Positions 19,711 to 29,131 of a DNA stretch of 64,000 nucleotides are shown here, piece after piece. The notes below the pieces were generated by a model. The model was not told the origin of the DNA. It saw only the letters and a list, made by a program, of their open reading frames with translations, and made no database searches. Positions within the stretch are counted from its first letter, which is position 1; each line of letters starts with the position of its first letter. The stretch covers positions 1 to 64,000 of the forward strand of contig CAIQIR010000104.1 of assembly GCA_903871875.1 (NCBI GenBank), written 5' to 3'. The DNA is from an uncultured Schlesneria sp. GTDB taxonomy: Bacteria; Planctomycetota; Planctomycetia; Planctomycetales; Planctomycetaceae. The translations under genes and the position numbers were made by a program.

Positions 19711-20136
19711 TTAGCCCAAGACGTTAATAACGCTGCCCGGCCCACTCGTCGTCAGAGCTTGCGATTCAGGCAATGGCGAAGCCGTCTGCGTCGGCCTCAA
19801 AGATGAGACCGCTTCTTCGCCCCTGAAAAAGCCACCCTGATTTAGCGAATTCCTCAGGCGTGTCATATTTTGCGCGATCGAGGGAGTCGATGTATTCGAA
19901 CTCTGAGAATCGGGTTGTCTGAAGAGACTATTTGCTCCCAGGGACTGATAGCTGTCAGACGAATTCAACGACGGGGCCGCTTGCGGCAATTGTGGCTGGG
20001 AAATCGTGTTCGCCGTATTGCTGTCGAGCGTCTGAAACGGCTTCGTCGCTTTCGAACCGTGAGACGTCTGAGCCCGTACCCCGGTCATCATCTGCGGTAG
20101 GTTGGTGCCCACTGCGCTGGAGATTGCATGTTTCAT
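19711..20136 (-). CDS. Low-complexity Ser/Gln/Thr-rich hypothetical protein
   Basis: This is a 141-residue product if it starts at the ATG at 20136; a GTG at 20151 is an in-frame alternative. It has no membrane helix or clear signal peptide. The sequence is rich in Ser, Gln, Asn, Thr and Pro and is probably disordered, with a more ordered stretch around residues 85-105 (MTRLRNSLNQGGFFRGEE). No family was recognised. It ends 115 bases from the sulfatase stop on the opposite strand, so it is convergent with that gene. It could be a real small protein or a chance frame. Confidence 0.45.
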   Translation of the reverse strand: MKHAISSAVGTNLPQMMTGVRAQTSHGSKATKPFQTLDSNTANTISQPQLPQAAPSLNSSDSYQSLGANSLFRQPDSQSSNTSTPSIAQNMTRLRNSLNQGGFFRGEEAVSSLRPTQTASPLPESQALTTSGPGSVINVLG

Positions 20137-20633
20137 CGTCCACCCCAACACCGCCTTCGCAGGCCATCACCTTCACCCGGCTCGAGACCGAAAGACGATG
20201 GCGGCAGATTCAGCGGTCTGAAGAGTTGTCAGTTTTGACGTCCAAAGAGTCGTTTGACCGATTTCCTTGCGACATCGTGGCCTTCAGTGATGACATTTCA
20301 ATGCGCTATTTGAAAACATCGTCCAGCGGTGAAACAAACTTGGGGGCAAGCCCCCCATCCAGTTTGCGATGGCGAAGTGGATGGGCTGCCCCGCCGCAAT
20401 TCGGCAAAAGACGCCGACCAAGTCCGAATGACAACTCAGCGCTGGTGGCCGTCAACCGACGAGTTTTTGGGTAAGTAATCGATCCTGACGCAAAAACGGC
20501 AATTCCTAGTCGCTCAGGTCAGGAGATCGTCGCCGGTACTTCTGTCTCGTTGATCGCGCCGACACGAAACATCGTTCCTCCTCCTCGTCGAGAACTCCCC
20601 CAACCTCACGGTACACGACTCAGAGTCCAGTCG
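20137..20633. other. About 500-base gap with overlapping hairpins
   Basis: No convincing gene is present on either strand. Two inverted repeats share bases and cannot form together: TGGGGG/CCCCCA (20341-20346 with 20352-20357) and CCCATCCA/TGGATGGG (20354-20361 with 20378-20385). No T tract follows, so neither is a standard terminator. Confidence 0.45.
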
Positions 20634-22103
20634 TTATTTGCTGGGCGATGACATCGCAAATTTCATGATCTGGTCCTGCAAAGCATAAATCGCGACGAGC
20701 GAGATCGAAACGAAAGCAATCCACAACATAATGTCGACAAACAAGGCTGGCGTGATGCGGCGATCGAGTTTCCGATAGCGAAAATAGATCGTCGCGGCGG
20801 TGATAATCGGCAACGTCAACGCCTGACCAAAGCCTCCGACGACGACCATCCAACGTGGTTCCTTGAACGTCAAGAACAAGCACAGGGCGATCACCGGGAT
20901 CAGCAGCGAAATCCAATGGATTACTCGCGCCCGTTGCGTCGGCGCGCGATACTGAAACAGTCCCGATAGACTTAACAAGTCCGCAACCAGTCGCGCGTTC
21001 GCAGCCGACGACAGGTACAACGTCTTAAACAGGACCGCTCCTGCGCCGACCAGAAAGGCCACTTGCGTCCAGGTACCAAACGAATCGACGAACATCCGTG
21101 ACAAGGTCAGGATCATATCTCGACCCTGCGGATGCAAACCTTGCGGATGCAGCACCGTGGCACCCATGAAGTAAAAGGCCACCGTCGAAATCGTGAAGAC
21201 CACCATGCTGACCCAGGCATCAAGATACATCACGCGAATCCAGCCGCGGGCTCGACTGACCCATTCCGGGCTGTCGTTACACCGCCCCGCATAACGCGCG
21301 TACCCTTTTTCCAAGCACCAGTAGGGATAGTAGAACAGTTCCGCAGCGCCGACACCGGTAATTCCGAACACACCAAAGGCCACCACGATTCCTTCGGCCG
21401 GTGTTCCAAAGGTCAGCCCACCCAGCACCTCCCCCCAAGGAATCGGAAAATTGGTGGCCGGCAAGGCCAGGCTTGCCGTCACCGTGATCAACGTCAGACC
21501 GACTACCAGGAACGTCGTAACGGATTCGATCCGTCGATACCCGCCACTCCATAAGAGCAGCATGGCCACCACACAGGTGAACACCGCCCAAGGGTACTCA
21601 GGACGTTCGCGAATTGTTTCGGCCAACGACGGAAAGACGTTGCTGATGATGACCTGCGGCAAGTGATCTGCAATCGCCAGACTGACGGAAGGAAACGCCA
21701 GGTTTAATGACTGGCCCACGGTACCGGTCATCGCTCCTAACTGAAAGATGGTCGTACACATCATCACGAACCACCACCAGACGATCCATTGAGCCCCCCA
21801 GCGCGGACCGCCCAATTCGTTCAGAGCCCCGAGTGTCGGTTTGCCGGACGAAATCGCGTAGCGTCCCAGTTCCGTCTGCACGAAGACTTTGATCACACAA
21901 CTGAACAGGATCAGCCACAGGAAGACGAAACCATGTTTGGCCCCCAGGGAAGTCGTCAGCAGTAGTTCGCCCGAGCCGACGATGGTACCCGCCAGAATGA
22001 TTCCGGGACCAATCTTCCGCAGAGCCGTCGCCAATGACTGCGGCGGGTCTTGGATCTCTTCCGGCGGCAGCGCGTACGGATCGTACTCCGCGTCTTCGTT
22101 CAT
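20634..22103 (-). CDS. Nramp-like transporter lacking the DPGN motif
   Basis: This is a 489-residue membrane protein with a 30-residue cytosolic acidic start and about 11-12 helices. The first helix reads GPGIILAGTIVGSGELLLTT. Classical Nramp (MntH) proteins carry DPGN at this place, so here the metal-binding Asp and Asn are replaced by Gly-Ser-Gly-Glu. The overall layout (GPR-W between helices 2 and 3, a GxGxxELFYYPYWCLE segment near helix 6) is nevertheless that of Nramp relatives. Divalent metal transport therefore cannot be assumed. A second relative is encoded at 27485. It is transcribed away from the large haem protein gene, with 236 bases between. Confidence 0.8.
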   Translation of the reverse strand: MNEDAEYDPYALPPEEIQDPPQSLATALRKIGPGIILAGTIVGSGELLLTTSLGAKHGFVFLWLILFSCVIKVFVQTELGRYAISSGKPTLGALNELGGPRWGAQWIVWWWFVMMCTTIFQLGAMTGTVGQSLNLAFPSVSLAIADHLPQVIISNVFPSLAETIRERPEYPWAVFTCVVAMLLLWSGGYRRIESVTTFLVVGLTLITVTASLALPATNFPIPWGEVLGGLTFGTPAEGIVVAFGVFGITGVGAAELFYYPYWCLEKGYARYAGRCNDSPEWVSRARGWIRVMYLDAWVSMVVFTISTVAFYFMGATVLHPQGLHPQGRDMILTLSRMFVDSFGTWTQVAFLVGAGAVLFKTLYLSSAANARLVADLLSLSGLFQYRAPTQRARVIHWISLLIPVIALCLFLTFKEPRWMVVVGGFGQALTLPIITAATIYFRYRKLDRRITPALFVDIMLWIAFVSISLVAIYALQDQIMKFAMSSPSK

Positions 22104-22339
22104 AGCGGCGACTTTCGTCAGATACAGATTGATTTACGAGCCCAGCATTCTCCAACGTGACGCCCACAAAGCAAGCGTTCGCGTGACTGGTGTTCAATTC
22201 ACTGGCCCTGCGAACGACGCAGGCAGTCAGACAAACAAGGAAGAGAGGTGAACGAGGGCCTGCTTGCTGGGTCGTCGCGCGCGGTTTAGACTGCTGCTTC
22301 GCCAGCGAACGCACCTTGATATAGCATGAGGTAACCAGA

Positions 22340-25300
22340 ATGGTTCGGCCAGTCGCAAAGCTCGACATTTCCACCGTATTGTCCGCCTGTTTGTTGCTCT
22401 GTGTCGGCTGGCTTCTCTGTTTGACGACATCAGTCGCCGCCGCCGATCCGTCGGTTCCTGAAGGAGAATCCTTCTTTTTCACGTCACCCGGTTCGAAACG
22501 GGAAGGCCAATCGAAAACGGCAGAAGGTCCCCAGACGGGTCAGCTGCACCTCATCGTCCGTGACGACGTGACTGGAAAACCGACCACTTGCCGGATCAAC
22601 GTCGTCGGCTCCGACGGCGACTTCTATCAACCGGCTGAGAATCCGCTGACGCCTTATTCGCTGACCGGAGAATGGCCGAAAGAGCAGGCGAAAGGAAATC
22701 GCCGAGATAAAGCGCCGTATCGTTATCTGGGACGGTTCTTTTACAGTACGGGCGACGTGACCGTCGCCGTGCCGGCAGGTGACGTGCGGGTCGAAGTTTC
22801 GAAGGGGTTCGAATTTCTTCCGCAGTCCGTCAAAACAACGGTCAAAGCGGGCCAGGCCAGTCAGCTGGAAATCATGGTCAAGCGGACGGCCGCAATGTCA
22901 AATAGCGGCTATTTCGGCGGTGATCCGCATCTGCATCTGCCGCGCGTCACCGATCGTGATGACGAGATAATCTTTGACCTGCTGGAGGCCGAAGACATCG
23001 CGTTCGGCACGCCGCTAGGCTACAACGAGCCGGCTGGTCCGTATACGGGAATCATGGAGAAGCTCGACTATCCCCAGTTCCGAGGATTGGGAGCCAGCTC
23101 GATCAAATCGCGCGGCGTCGTGAATATCCTTTCGGGGCAAGAGTACCGCAGCGCCCAATATGGCCATCTGAATCTCTTCCTTCGCGACCGGTTGGTCTTG
23201 GAAGGGCAAAGCCTGAACGCCGACGACTGGCCGGTGTATGGACTAGTCGGCAACGAAACGCGATCACAGGGCGGCTACTCGTTTCATGCGCACGGCGGCT
23301 ATGGACTGGAAATCTATGCCGACGCTGCTTTGGCGTCGGTAAGTGGTGTCGAACTGCTGCAATTCGGCATCTATCGCGGAATTGGGTTGGAAGACTGGTA
23401 CCAGATGCTCAATACCGGATACCGATTTCCCTGCGTCGGGGCCAGTGATTTCCCTGCCTGCCGTTTTCTCGGCGATTGCCGGACCTATGTCTGGTCGGGC
23501 CGAACATCCATAGAAGACGCCGCAACAGCGAAACAGCCGACGTTCCCCGAGTGGCTCGATGCGGCCGCCGCGGGGCAAAGCTTCGTCACCACGGGGCCGT
23601 TGCTGCTGCTGGAAGTCGATGGCAAACGCCCGGGCGAAATCATTTCTCGCCCGGACAATAAATCGTTAACGGTCGCGACTCGCATTCGCGTCCGCTGTGA
23701 AGTCACGCCGGTGAAGAAGATCGATCTCATCGTCAATGGCACGGTGCAGAAGACCGTCGATATTCCCCCTGCCCTTCAGCAGGGGGCGTGGATGACCGTC
23801 GAGCAGAAGCTCGAATTGCCGGAATCCAGCTGGGTCGCGGCCCGGGCCTGGTCGACAACGGCCGGAGGCCAGCCCGACGCCGAATCGCACACGAATCCCG
23901 TGTTTGTTTATTTGAACGGTCGCAAGCCATATCAGCAGCAATCGCTTGATCGGTGGATTTTGAAAATCGACGGACAACTCGAAAAGCACAAAGTCCGCAC
24001 GTTTGCGCAGAAATCCAAGGTTCTGGACTACTTTCAACGAGCCCGGGATCTACTGCTAGCGATTCGCTCGCAACATGGTCTGAAAACAGACGACGATCCA
24101 CTGAAAATGGCATTGGAAATGGAACGAGCTGACGCCCCCTCGCTGGCCAGCGATGTCGCGCGGGCCGACGCCACCGATGAAGAACTACGTGAGTTCTTGA
24201 AGCCGATTCCCCCGAAATCTCCGGCCGAAGCGGTCAAGGCCTTCGAAGGAGTTAACGGGTTTCATATGGAACTGGTCGCCGCTGAACCGCACGTCTACAG
24301 CCCGATCGCGGCAGCGTTCGACGAAGATGCGAATCTGTATGTCTGCGAAATGCGAGACTATCCGTATAAGCCGGTCGACGGCCTGGAACCAATCGGTAGC
24401 GTGCGAATGTTGCGTGACACCAACGGCGACGGTGTTTATGACGAGGCCCATGTCTTCGCTGACAAGTTGCTGTGGGCGGCGGGAGTCGTCCCTTGGAAAG
24501 GGGGCATCTTTGTCGCGTCCTGCCCGGATATCTGGTACTTCAAAGACACCGATGGCGATCACAAAGCGGATGTGAAACGCAAGGTCTTCACCGGCTTCGG
24601 CACCGGTAATCAACAGGCAATGGTCAACAATCTGCAGCTCGGTATGGACCATTGGATCTATGGCTCGACCGCAGGCAACGGCGGCTCGATTCGACCGGGA
24701 GAAAAGACCGACGCGACCCCGGTTTCGATTAATGGTCGCGATTTCCGCTTTGATCCGGTGACGGAGAAGTTCGAAACGATTACAGGCACCGTCCAGTTCG
24801 GTAACTCGTTCGACGACTGGAGCAACCGGTTCGTCTGCAGCGAATCGTCACCCTTTATTCAGATTGTCCTGCCTGATCATTACCTGGCCCGGAATCCGTT
24901 CCTGCCTGCGCCGCAGGGCACACAAACAATTGCGGAATGGCCGGTGCCGATCTATCGCATCAGTCCGATCGAGCGTTGGCGGCAGATTCGATCGAGTCGC
25001 CGAATTGCCAACAACCGGCGCAGCGCGACCTCCGCGGGCGCCAGCCATCACGTCATCGACGCGTCAGCCGGCACAACGATCTACCGCGGCGGGGCCTATC
25101 CTCCCGAGTACTACGGGCAGGCTTTCGTCGGCGACGGCCAGAACAACCTGATTCATCGCCGCACCCTCGTTCCCAATGGGGTTCCGTTCAAGGCAGTTCG
25201 GATCGACCAACTGACCGATTTCATTCGTTCGCCCGATATCTGGTTCCGTCCGGTCAACATGGTGAATGCGCCAGATGGAACGTTGTACTGCTGCGACATG

Positions 25301-27139
25301 AGTCGTGAAGTACTCGAATCGATTCATATTCCGCTGGATGTCGTCAAGCACCTCGATCTGAAGAGCGGACGCGACAACGGACGGATCTACCGGATTGCTC
25401 CGCCGGGCTATCAATTCCCAAAGCCACCACATCTGAGTACGTCGACCACCGACGAACTGATTGCCCACCTGGAAAGCCCGCATGTCTGGTGGCGCGAAAC
25501 GGCTCTTCGGTTACTGCACGAACGTCAGGATCAGGCAGCGGTTCCGGCACTGCGGCGGGTGATCCGCGAAAGCCAACGGCCGCAAACGCGATTATTGGCC
25601 GCTTGGTCGTTGGAAGGATTGCAGTCGCTGGATGTGGCCAGCATCCAGTCGCTGTTGGACGACCCACACCCCGGTGTGAAGGAAAACGCGATCCGATTGG
25701 CGGAATCACGGTTTAAAACCGCGCCCGCACTGATCGCAAAAGTCGCCGCCCTGGCAGATGACGAAACGGCGAGAATCCGTTTTCAGACCGCCTTTTCGCT
25801 GGGTGAAACCGACGATCCGCTGGCGGTCGCCGCGTTGTCACGCATTGCTCGGCGCGACGGGGAAGACCAGTGGATTCGCACCGCCGTGTTGAGTTCGGTC
25901 TCGCGAACGGCAGATCAATTGTTCCTCGAATTGATCAAGCTTCCGCAGGAGGGCAATCCAGGTGTCGCGGCGATCCTGGGTCCGCTGGCCCAGATTGTCG
26001 GTGTTCGCAATCAACAAGCCGAAGTTGCCGCGACACTGGAGGCGATTTCCGTCAGCCCGGCCAGTCAGACTCCTGAAGTGTGCGACCGACTGTTGTTCGA
26101 ACTGGGCAGTGGTCTCAAACGAGCGGGTGGACGCATGGTTCCGGGCGAACAAAATACGCCTGGCAATCAATTACTTCGCCAATCCCAGTTGCGAGCCGAA
26201 ACGACTGCCGGTAATCCCGAGGCCCCTGCCGATCAACGGGTCGTTGCCGTTTCGCAGCTCAGCTATTCTCCCTCGACTGCGCATCGGCAGTTGCTGAGCG
26301 AGCTCTTGAATATCGATCAGCCCGAACCCGTTCAATTGGCAGCAATTCGCGCCCTCACTGATGACACCGATCCCAGCGTGGGAAAGATCCTGATTGATCG
26401 CTGGAAAACATTCGCCCCCGAAAGTCGCCGCACGGCGCTGGGTGCGCTGCTCTCACGGGAAGAAGGCACCATCGCATTTTTGGAGGCGGCCACGCGCGAG
26501 GAGACCTCGGCGGCCGAAGTCGATCCGACGCGCCGCGAACTGCTGATCAAGCATAAGAACGACACAATTCGCCAACTCGCAGTGAAACTCTTCGGAACCG
26601 TCGGCCCACGTGCACGAAAAGCGGTAGTCGACGATTACCAACCCGCACTGCAGCTGACCGGAAATTCGGCTGACGGCAAACTGATCTTTGAAAAAAGCTG
26701 TGTGGCCTGCCACCACCTGCGTGGCAAAGGCTATTCGATCGGCCCCAATTTGGCATCGTCTGCCTCGCGTGAACCGGCCGCCCTGCTGACCCACATTCTC
26801 GACCCGAATCAGTATGTGCTGCCCAACTATCTGCAATACGTCGTGGTGGACAAAAGCGGACGCACTTACACCGGCCTGTTGACAGCACAAACCTCGACCA
26901 GCATCACGCTGAAAAAAGAGCGGGATGAGTTGGTCACTATCCTGCGTGGTGACATCGACGAATTCGTCAGCAGCAATAAATCCCTGATGCCAGAAGGACT
27001 CGAAAAGGAGATTCCCCTGCAAGCAATGGCCGACCTGATTGCCTATCTGAATGAAGTGGCGACCCAGCCCAGCGGTGATCCTAACGTCACGCGAGACTAT
27101 GGAACCCTGCCAGGCTTGATCGAATCGAAGCGAGATTGA
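22340..27139 (+). CDS. CehA/McbA-like, PVC-type propeller, HEAT and cytochrome c fusion protein
   Basis: The reading frame has 1,599 residues, an unusually long chain. GAGGTAA just before the ATG fixes the start. A signal peptide covers residues 1-35. Residues about 190-510 resemble the CehA/McbA metallohydrolase domain (GGDPHLHLPR, a His pair near the start of a PHP-like barrel). A PVC-type propeller follows from about 630 to 1010, with DTNGDGVYDEA and DTDGDHKAD. HEAT repeats run about 1030-1400. A C-terminal cytochrome c domain has its haem motif at Cys1454-V-A-Cys1457-His1458. The protein is secreted or periplasmic and probably oxidises a substrate, passing electrons to the haem. The metallohydrolase part may act on the same substrate first. 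Confidence 0.85.
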   Translation: MVRPVAKLDISTVLSACLLLCVGWLLCLTTSVAAADPSVPEGESFFFTSPGSKREGQSKTAEGPQTGQLHLIVRDDVTGKPTTCRINVVGSDGDFYQPAENPLTPYSLTGEWPKEQAKGNRRDKAPYRYLGRFFYSTGDVTVAVPAGDVRVEVSKGFEFLPQSVKTTVKAGQASQLEIMVKRTAAMSNSGYFGGDPHLHLPRVTDRDDEIIFDLLEAEDIAFGTPLGYNEPAGPYTGIMEKLDYPQFRGLGASSIKSRGVVNILSGQEYRSAQYGHLNLFLRDRLVLEGQSLNADDWPVYGLVGNETRSQGGYSFHAHGGYGLEIYADAALASVSGVELLQFGIYRGIGLEDWYQMLNTGYRFPCVGASDFPACRFLGDCRTYVWSGRTSIEDAATAKQPTFPEWLDAAAAGQSFVTTGPLLLLEVDGKRPGEIISRPDNKSLTVATRIRVRCEVTPVKKIDLIVNGTVQKTVDIPPALQQGAWMTVEQKLELPESSWVAARAWSTTAGGQPDAESHTNPVFVYLNGRKPYQQQSLDRWILKIDGQLEKHKVRTFAQKSKVLDYFQRARDLLLAIRSQHGLKTDDDPLKMALEMERADAPSLASDVARADATDEELREFLKPIPPKSPAEAVKAFEGVNGFHMELVAAEPHVYSPIAAAFDEDANLYVCEMRDYPYKPVDGLEPIGSVRMLRDTNGDGVYDEAHVFADKLLWAAGVVPWKGGIFVASCPDIWYFKDTDGDHKADVKRKVFTGFGTGNQQAMVNNLQLGMDHWIYGSTAGNGGSIRPGEKTDATPVSINGRDFRFDPVTEKFETITGTVQFGNSFDDWSNRFVCSESSPFIQIVLPDHYLARNPFLPAPQGTQTIAEWPVPIYRISPIERWRQIRSSRRIANNRRSATSAGASHHVIDASAGTTIYRGGAYPPEYYGQAFVGDGQNNLIHRRTLVPNGVPFKAVRIDQLTDFIRSPDIWFRPVNMVNAPDGTLYCCDMSREVLESIHIPLDVVKHLDLKSGRDNGRIYRIAPPGYQFPKPPHLSTSTTDELIAHLESPHVWWRETALRLLHERQDQAAVPALRRVIRESQRPQTRLLAAWSLEGLQSLDVASIQSLLDDPHPGVKENAIRLAESRFKTAPALIAKVAALADDETARIRFQTAFSLGETDDPLAVAALSRIARRDGEDQWIRTAVLSSVSRTADQLFLELIKLPQEGNPGVAAILGPLAQIVGVRNQQAEVAATLEAISVSPASQTPEVCDRLLFELGSGLKRAGGRMVPGEQNTPGNQLLRQSQLRAETTAGNPEAPADQRVVAVSQLSYSPSTAHRQLLSELLNIDQPEPVQLAAIRALTDDTDPSVGKILIDRWKTFAPESRRTALGALLSREEGTIAFLEAATREETSAAEVDPTRRELLIKHKNDTIRQLAVKLFGTVGPRARKAVVDDYQPALQLTGNSADGKLIFEKSCVACHHLRGKGYSIGPNLASSASREPAALLTHILDPNQYVLPNYLQYVVVDKSGRTYTGLLTAQTSTSITLKKERDELVTILRGDIDEFVSSNKSLMPEGLEKEIPLQAMADLIAYLNEVATQPSGDPNVTRDYGTLPGLIESKRD

Positions 27140-27484
27140 GACGGACGAGGACGATCCGTCGAGCCCCCTCACGGAGCGCCGGTGAGCGCGTCACGTTCTT
27201 TATCAAGGTGCAACACCGCGCCTGACCAACAGGTGTTAGCCTTCGATTTGACTCTGCGCGCTCGAATACGAAGGCCTTCGACCTCAGAGCGATTCTGACG
27301 GCCAGAACCAGCCCTCGGCCACGCCCCGCTTCACAAAAAAATCTGATCCTCCGTCGAATCGCATTTCGGAACGGATCAGAGTAGCATCATGCGTTCGAAG
27401 TTCTTCGACGGCGTTTCCGTCTTCTCAGTAGTTTCGATTTTCCCAATTCCACTCCCGATTCCGGGCTCTCAAGGAGTCTCGCGA
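27140..27484. other. 345-base gap with a long inverted repeat
   Basis: The gap lies between the haem protein stop and the carrier start. It contains an 8-base inverted repeat, TCTGATCC at 27342-27349 and GGATCAGA at 27373-27380, with seven A residues just before it (27335-27341). Read on the minus strand this is a hairpin followed by seven T residues. A weak GACGGA/TCCGTC repeat follows the upstream stop. No gene is seen. Confidence 0.55.
27335..27380 (-). terminator. Minus-strand terminator-like hairpin, or operator of the downstream operon
   Basis: On the minus strand, TCTGATCC, a 23-base loop and GGATCAGA are followed by TTTTTTT. There is no minus-strand gene that it could end. It may block antisense transcription leaving the carrier operon, or act on the plus strand as a 5' untranslated hairpin or repressor site about 105 bases before the carrier start. 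Confidence 0.45.
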
Positions 27485-29131
27485 ATGGCTGACGCGCCAC
27501 CGCTTCCGCGCACCCTGCTCGACTGGATTCGTGTCTTCGGCCCCGGTGCCATCATGGCCTCTTTGACCATCGGTACGGGGGAATTGATCTTTTCCACTCG
27601 TGGTGGAGCGCTGTTTGGCTTTCATATCCTGTTTGTGTTTGCGCTGACGTCACTGCTGAAGTGGTCGCTGGTGATCTCGACCAGTCGGCATATGGTCTTG
27701 ACCGGAGTGCACCCCTACGAACGAATGCTCGAGCTACCCGGACCTCGCGGGTGGATGCCGGTGATGCTGCTGTTGATTTCGATCATCGCCATGCCAATCT
27801 GGATCAGTTTTCATTCGGGCGTACTTGGAAACCTCACCACTTGGCTGACCGGCACCAAAGACTTATTTCACGGGGGTATGGATTACGTCTGGGGTGCCAG
27901 CATTCTGCTTGCGGTGTTGATTCTGTCGGCGACGGGAGGTTACGAGGTCCTCGAAAAGACACAGACGTTCGTCGTCCTGGCGATGGTCTTTTGTGCCGGC
28001 CTGACTTTGGTGCTCTACAATCCCGACTGGATACAATTGCTACTGGGGCTATTACCCCATCCGATGTCTTATCCCGACTGGTTGCCCGAACGGTATCCAG
28101 AAATCGCCAAGCATTCGGTCTGGGTCGAAACGACGCGCTACATCGGCGTGATCGGCGGCGCGGGATTCGATTATCTCAGCTACACTTCCTGGCTACGGGA
28201 AAAGAGTTGGGGTGTCTTACCGCACCGTGCCAGCCCCGAGTTGCTCGACGAAATCGCCGCCAATCCCCACCACGTGGTGCGACGCTGGATTAACGCTCCG
28301 CTGGTGGATTGTGCCATCAGCTTTTTACTGGTCGTCGTCTTCAGTGCAGTCTTCGTCGCTTCGGGAGCGATGTTCCTCGGACCGGAACATGTCGTCCCGG
28401 ACGAAGAAAACCTGCTCAATCTGCAAGCGAGGTTCGTGACGCAGATTCATCCGTTGCTCCTGCCGCTGTATGTCATCGGAGCCTTCCTCACCATGTTGGG
28501 GACCCTTTACGGGACGGTCGAAATCGCTTGTAGCGTCGGTGACGAGATCCTGCGGTCATTTTCCCCAAATTGGACGACGGATCAGGCTCGTCGCCTGCGG
28601 CAGGGAATTATTTGCTGGTGCGCAACGGTGGCATTCCTCATCCTGGGCTGGCTGTTCATTCGACAATCGACACTCGCCATTCCCTACCCGACCGATTCCA
28701 AGGCGCTCGCTGGGGACGTCGATCGTCATGAATTGCCGCCGTCGGAATCGTCCGTTCAAGGCGAAGCGGCCATGGTGCAGAAGCCACGACTTTTGTTGTC
28801 GGTCATGACACCCGTCAACCTGTTTACCGGAGTGCTGTCCTGCGGGTTGATTTGCCTGTTAACGGTCTGGATGGACGTTCGCTGGTTGCCAGCCGCCTTG
28901 CGCCCACCGATCTATTTGACCGGATTGAACATCCTCTCGGGGGTGCTCTTTCTCGGACTGGGGATCAAGGGCTTCTGGGACAATGAGAACCGCAACATCG
29001 CCGTCGGCGGGTTGTTCGGGTTACTTGTCATCTCAATTCTTGTGGCCATGTTTCTGCGGCTGAAAGCCCCCTCACAAATCGCAGACAGTCTTTCCCCTTC
29101 CTCGTCCCATTCTGGAGAGCAGGCATCATGA
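27485..29131 (+). CDS. Nramp-like transporter, first gene of a catabolic run
   Basis: The protein has 548 residues. The ATG at 27485 is chosen because AAGGAG lies about 10 bases upstream; the frame is open to 27389, but those codons look non-coding. About 12 helices are predicted. Helix 1 reads FGPGAIMASLTIGTGELIFST, again without the DPGN of MntH, and is clearly related to the protein encoded at 20634-22103. A cytosolic insertion lies between helices around residues 400-440. The stop overlaps the cyclase gene as ATGA. Given the catabolic neighbours, it may import an organic substrate or a metal cofactor. Confidence 0.82.
   Translation: MADAPPLPRTLLDWIRVFGPGAIMASLTIGTGELIFSTRGGALFGFHILFVFALTSLLKWSLVISTSRHMVLTGVHPYERMLELPGPRGWMPVMLLLISIIAMPIWISFHSGVLGNLTTWLTGTKDLFHGGMDYVWGASILLAVLILSATGGYEVLEKTQTFVVLAMVFCAGLTLVLYNPDWIQLLLGLLPHPMSYPDWLPERYPEIAKHSVWVETTRYIGVIGGAGFDYLSYTSWLREKSWGVLPHRASPELLDEIAANPHHVVRRWINAPLVDCAISFLLVVVFSAVFVASGAMFLGPEHVVPDEENLLNLQARFVTQIHPLLLPLYVIGAFLTMLGTLYGTVEIACSVGDEILRSFSPNWTTDQARRLRQGIICWCATVAFLILGWLFIRQSTLAIPYPTDSKALAGDVDRHELPPSESSVQGEAAMVQKPRLLLSVMTPVNLFTGVLSCGLICLLTVWMDVRWLPAALRPPIYLTGLNILSGVLFLGLGIKGFWDNENRNIAVGGLFGLLVISILVAMFLRLKAPSQIADSLSPSSSHSGEQAS

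Noticed and set aside
19932-20474. Plus-strand frame of 180 codons
   Set aside because: It overlaps the minus-strand low-complexity frame and translates to an unstructured Arg/Ser-rich product without motif or ribosome site.
28700-28770. Possible frameshift in the second Nramp-like carrier
   Set aside because: The hydrophilic insertion is in frame and helices continue after it, so it is a loop.
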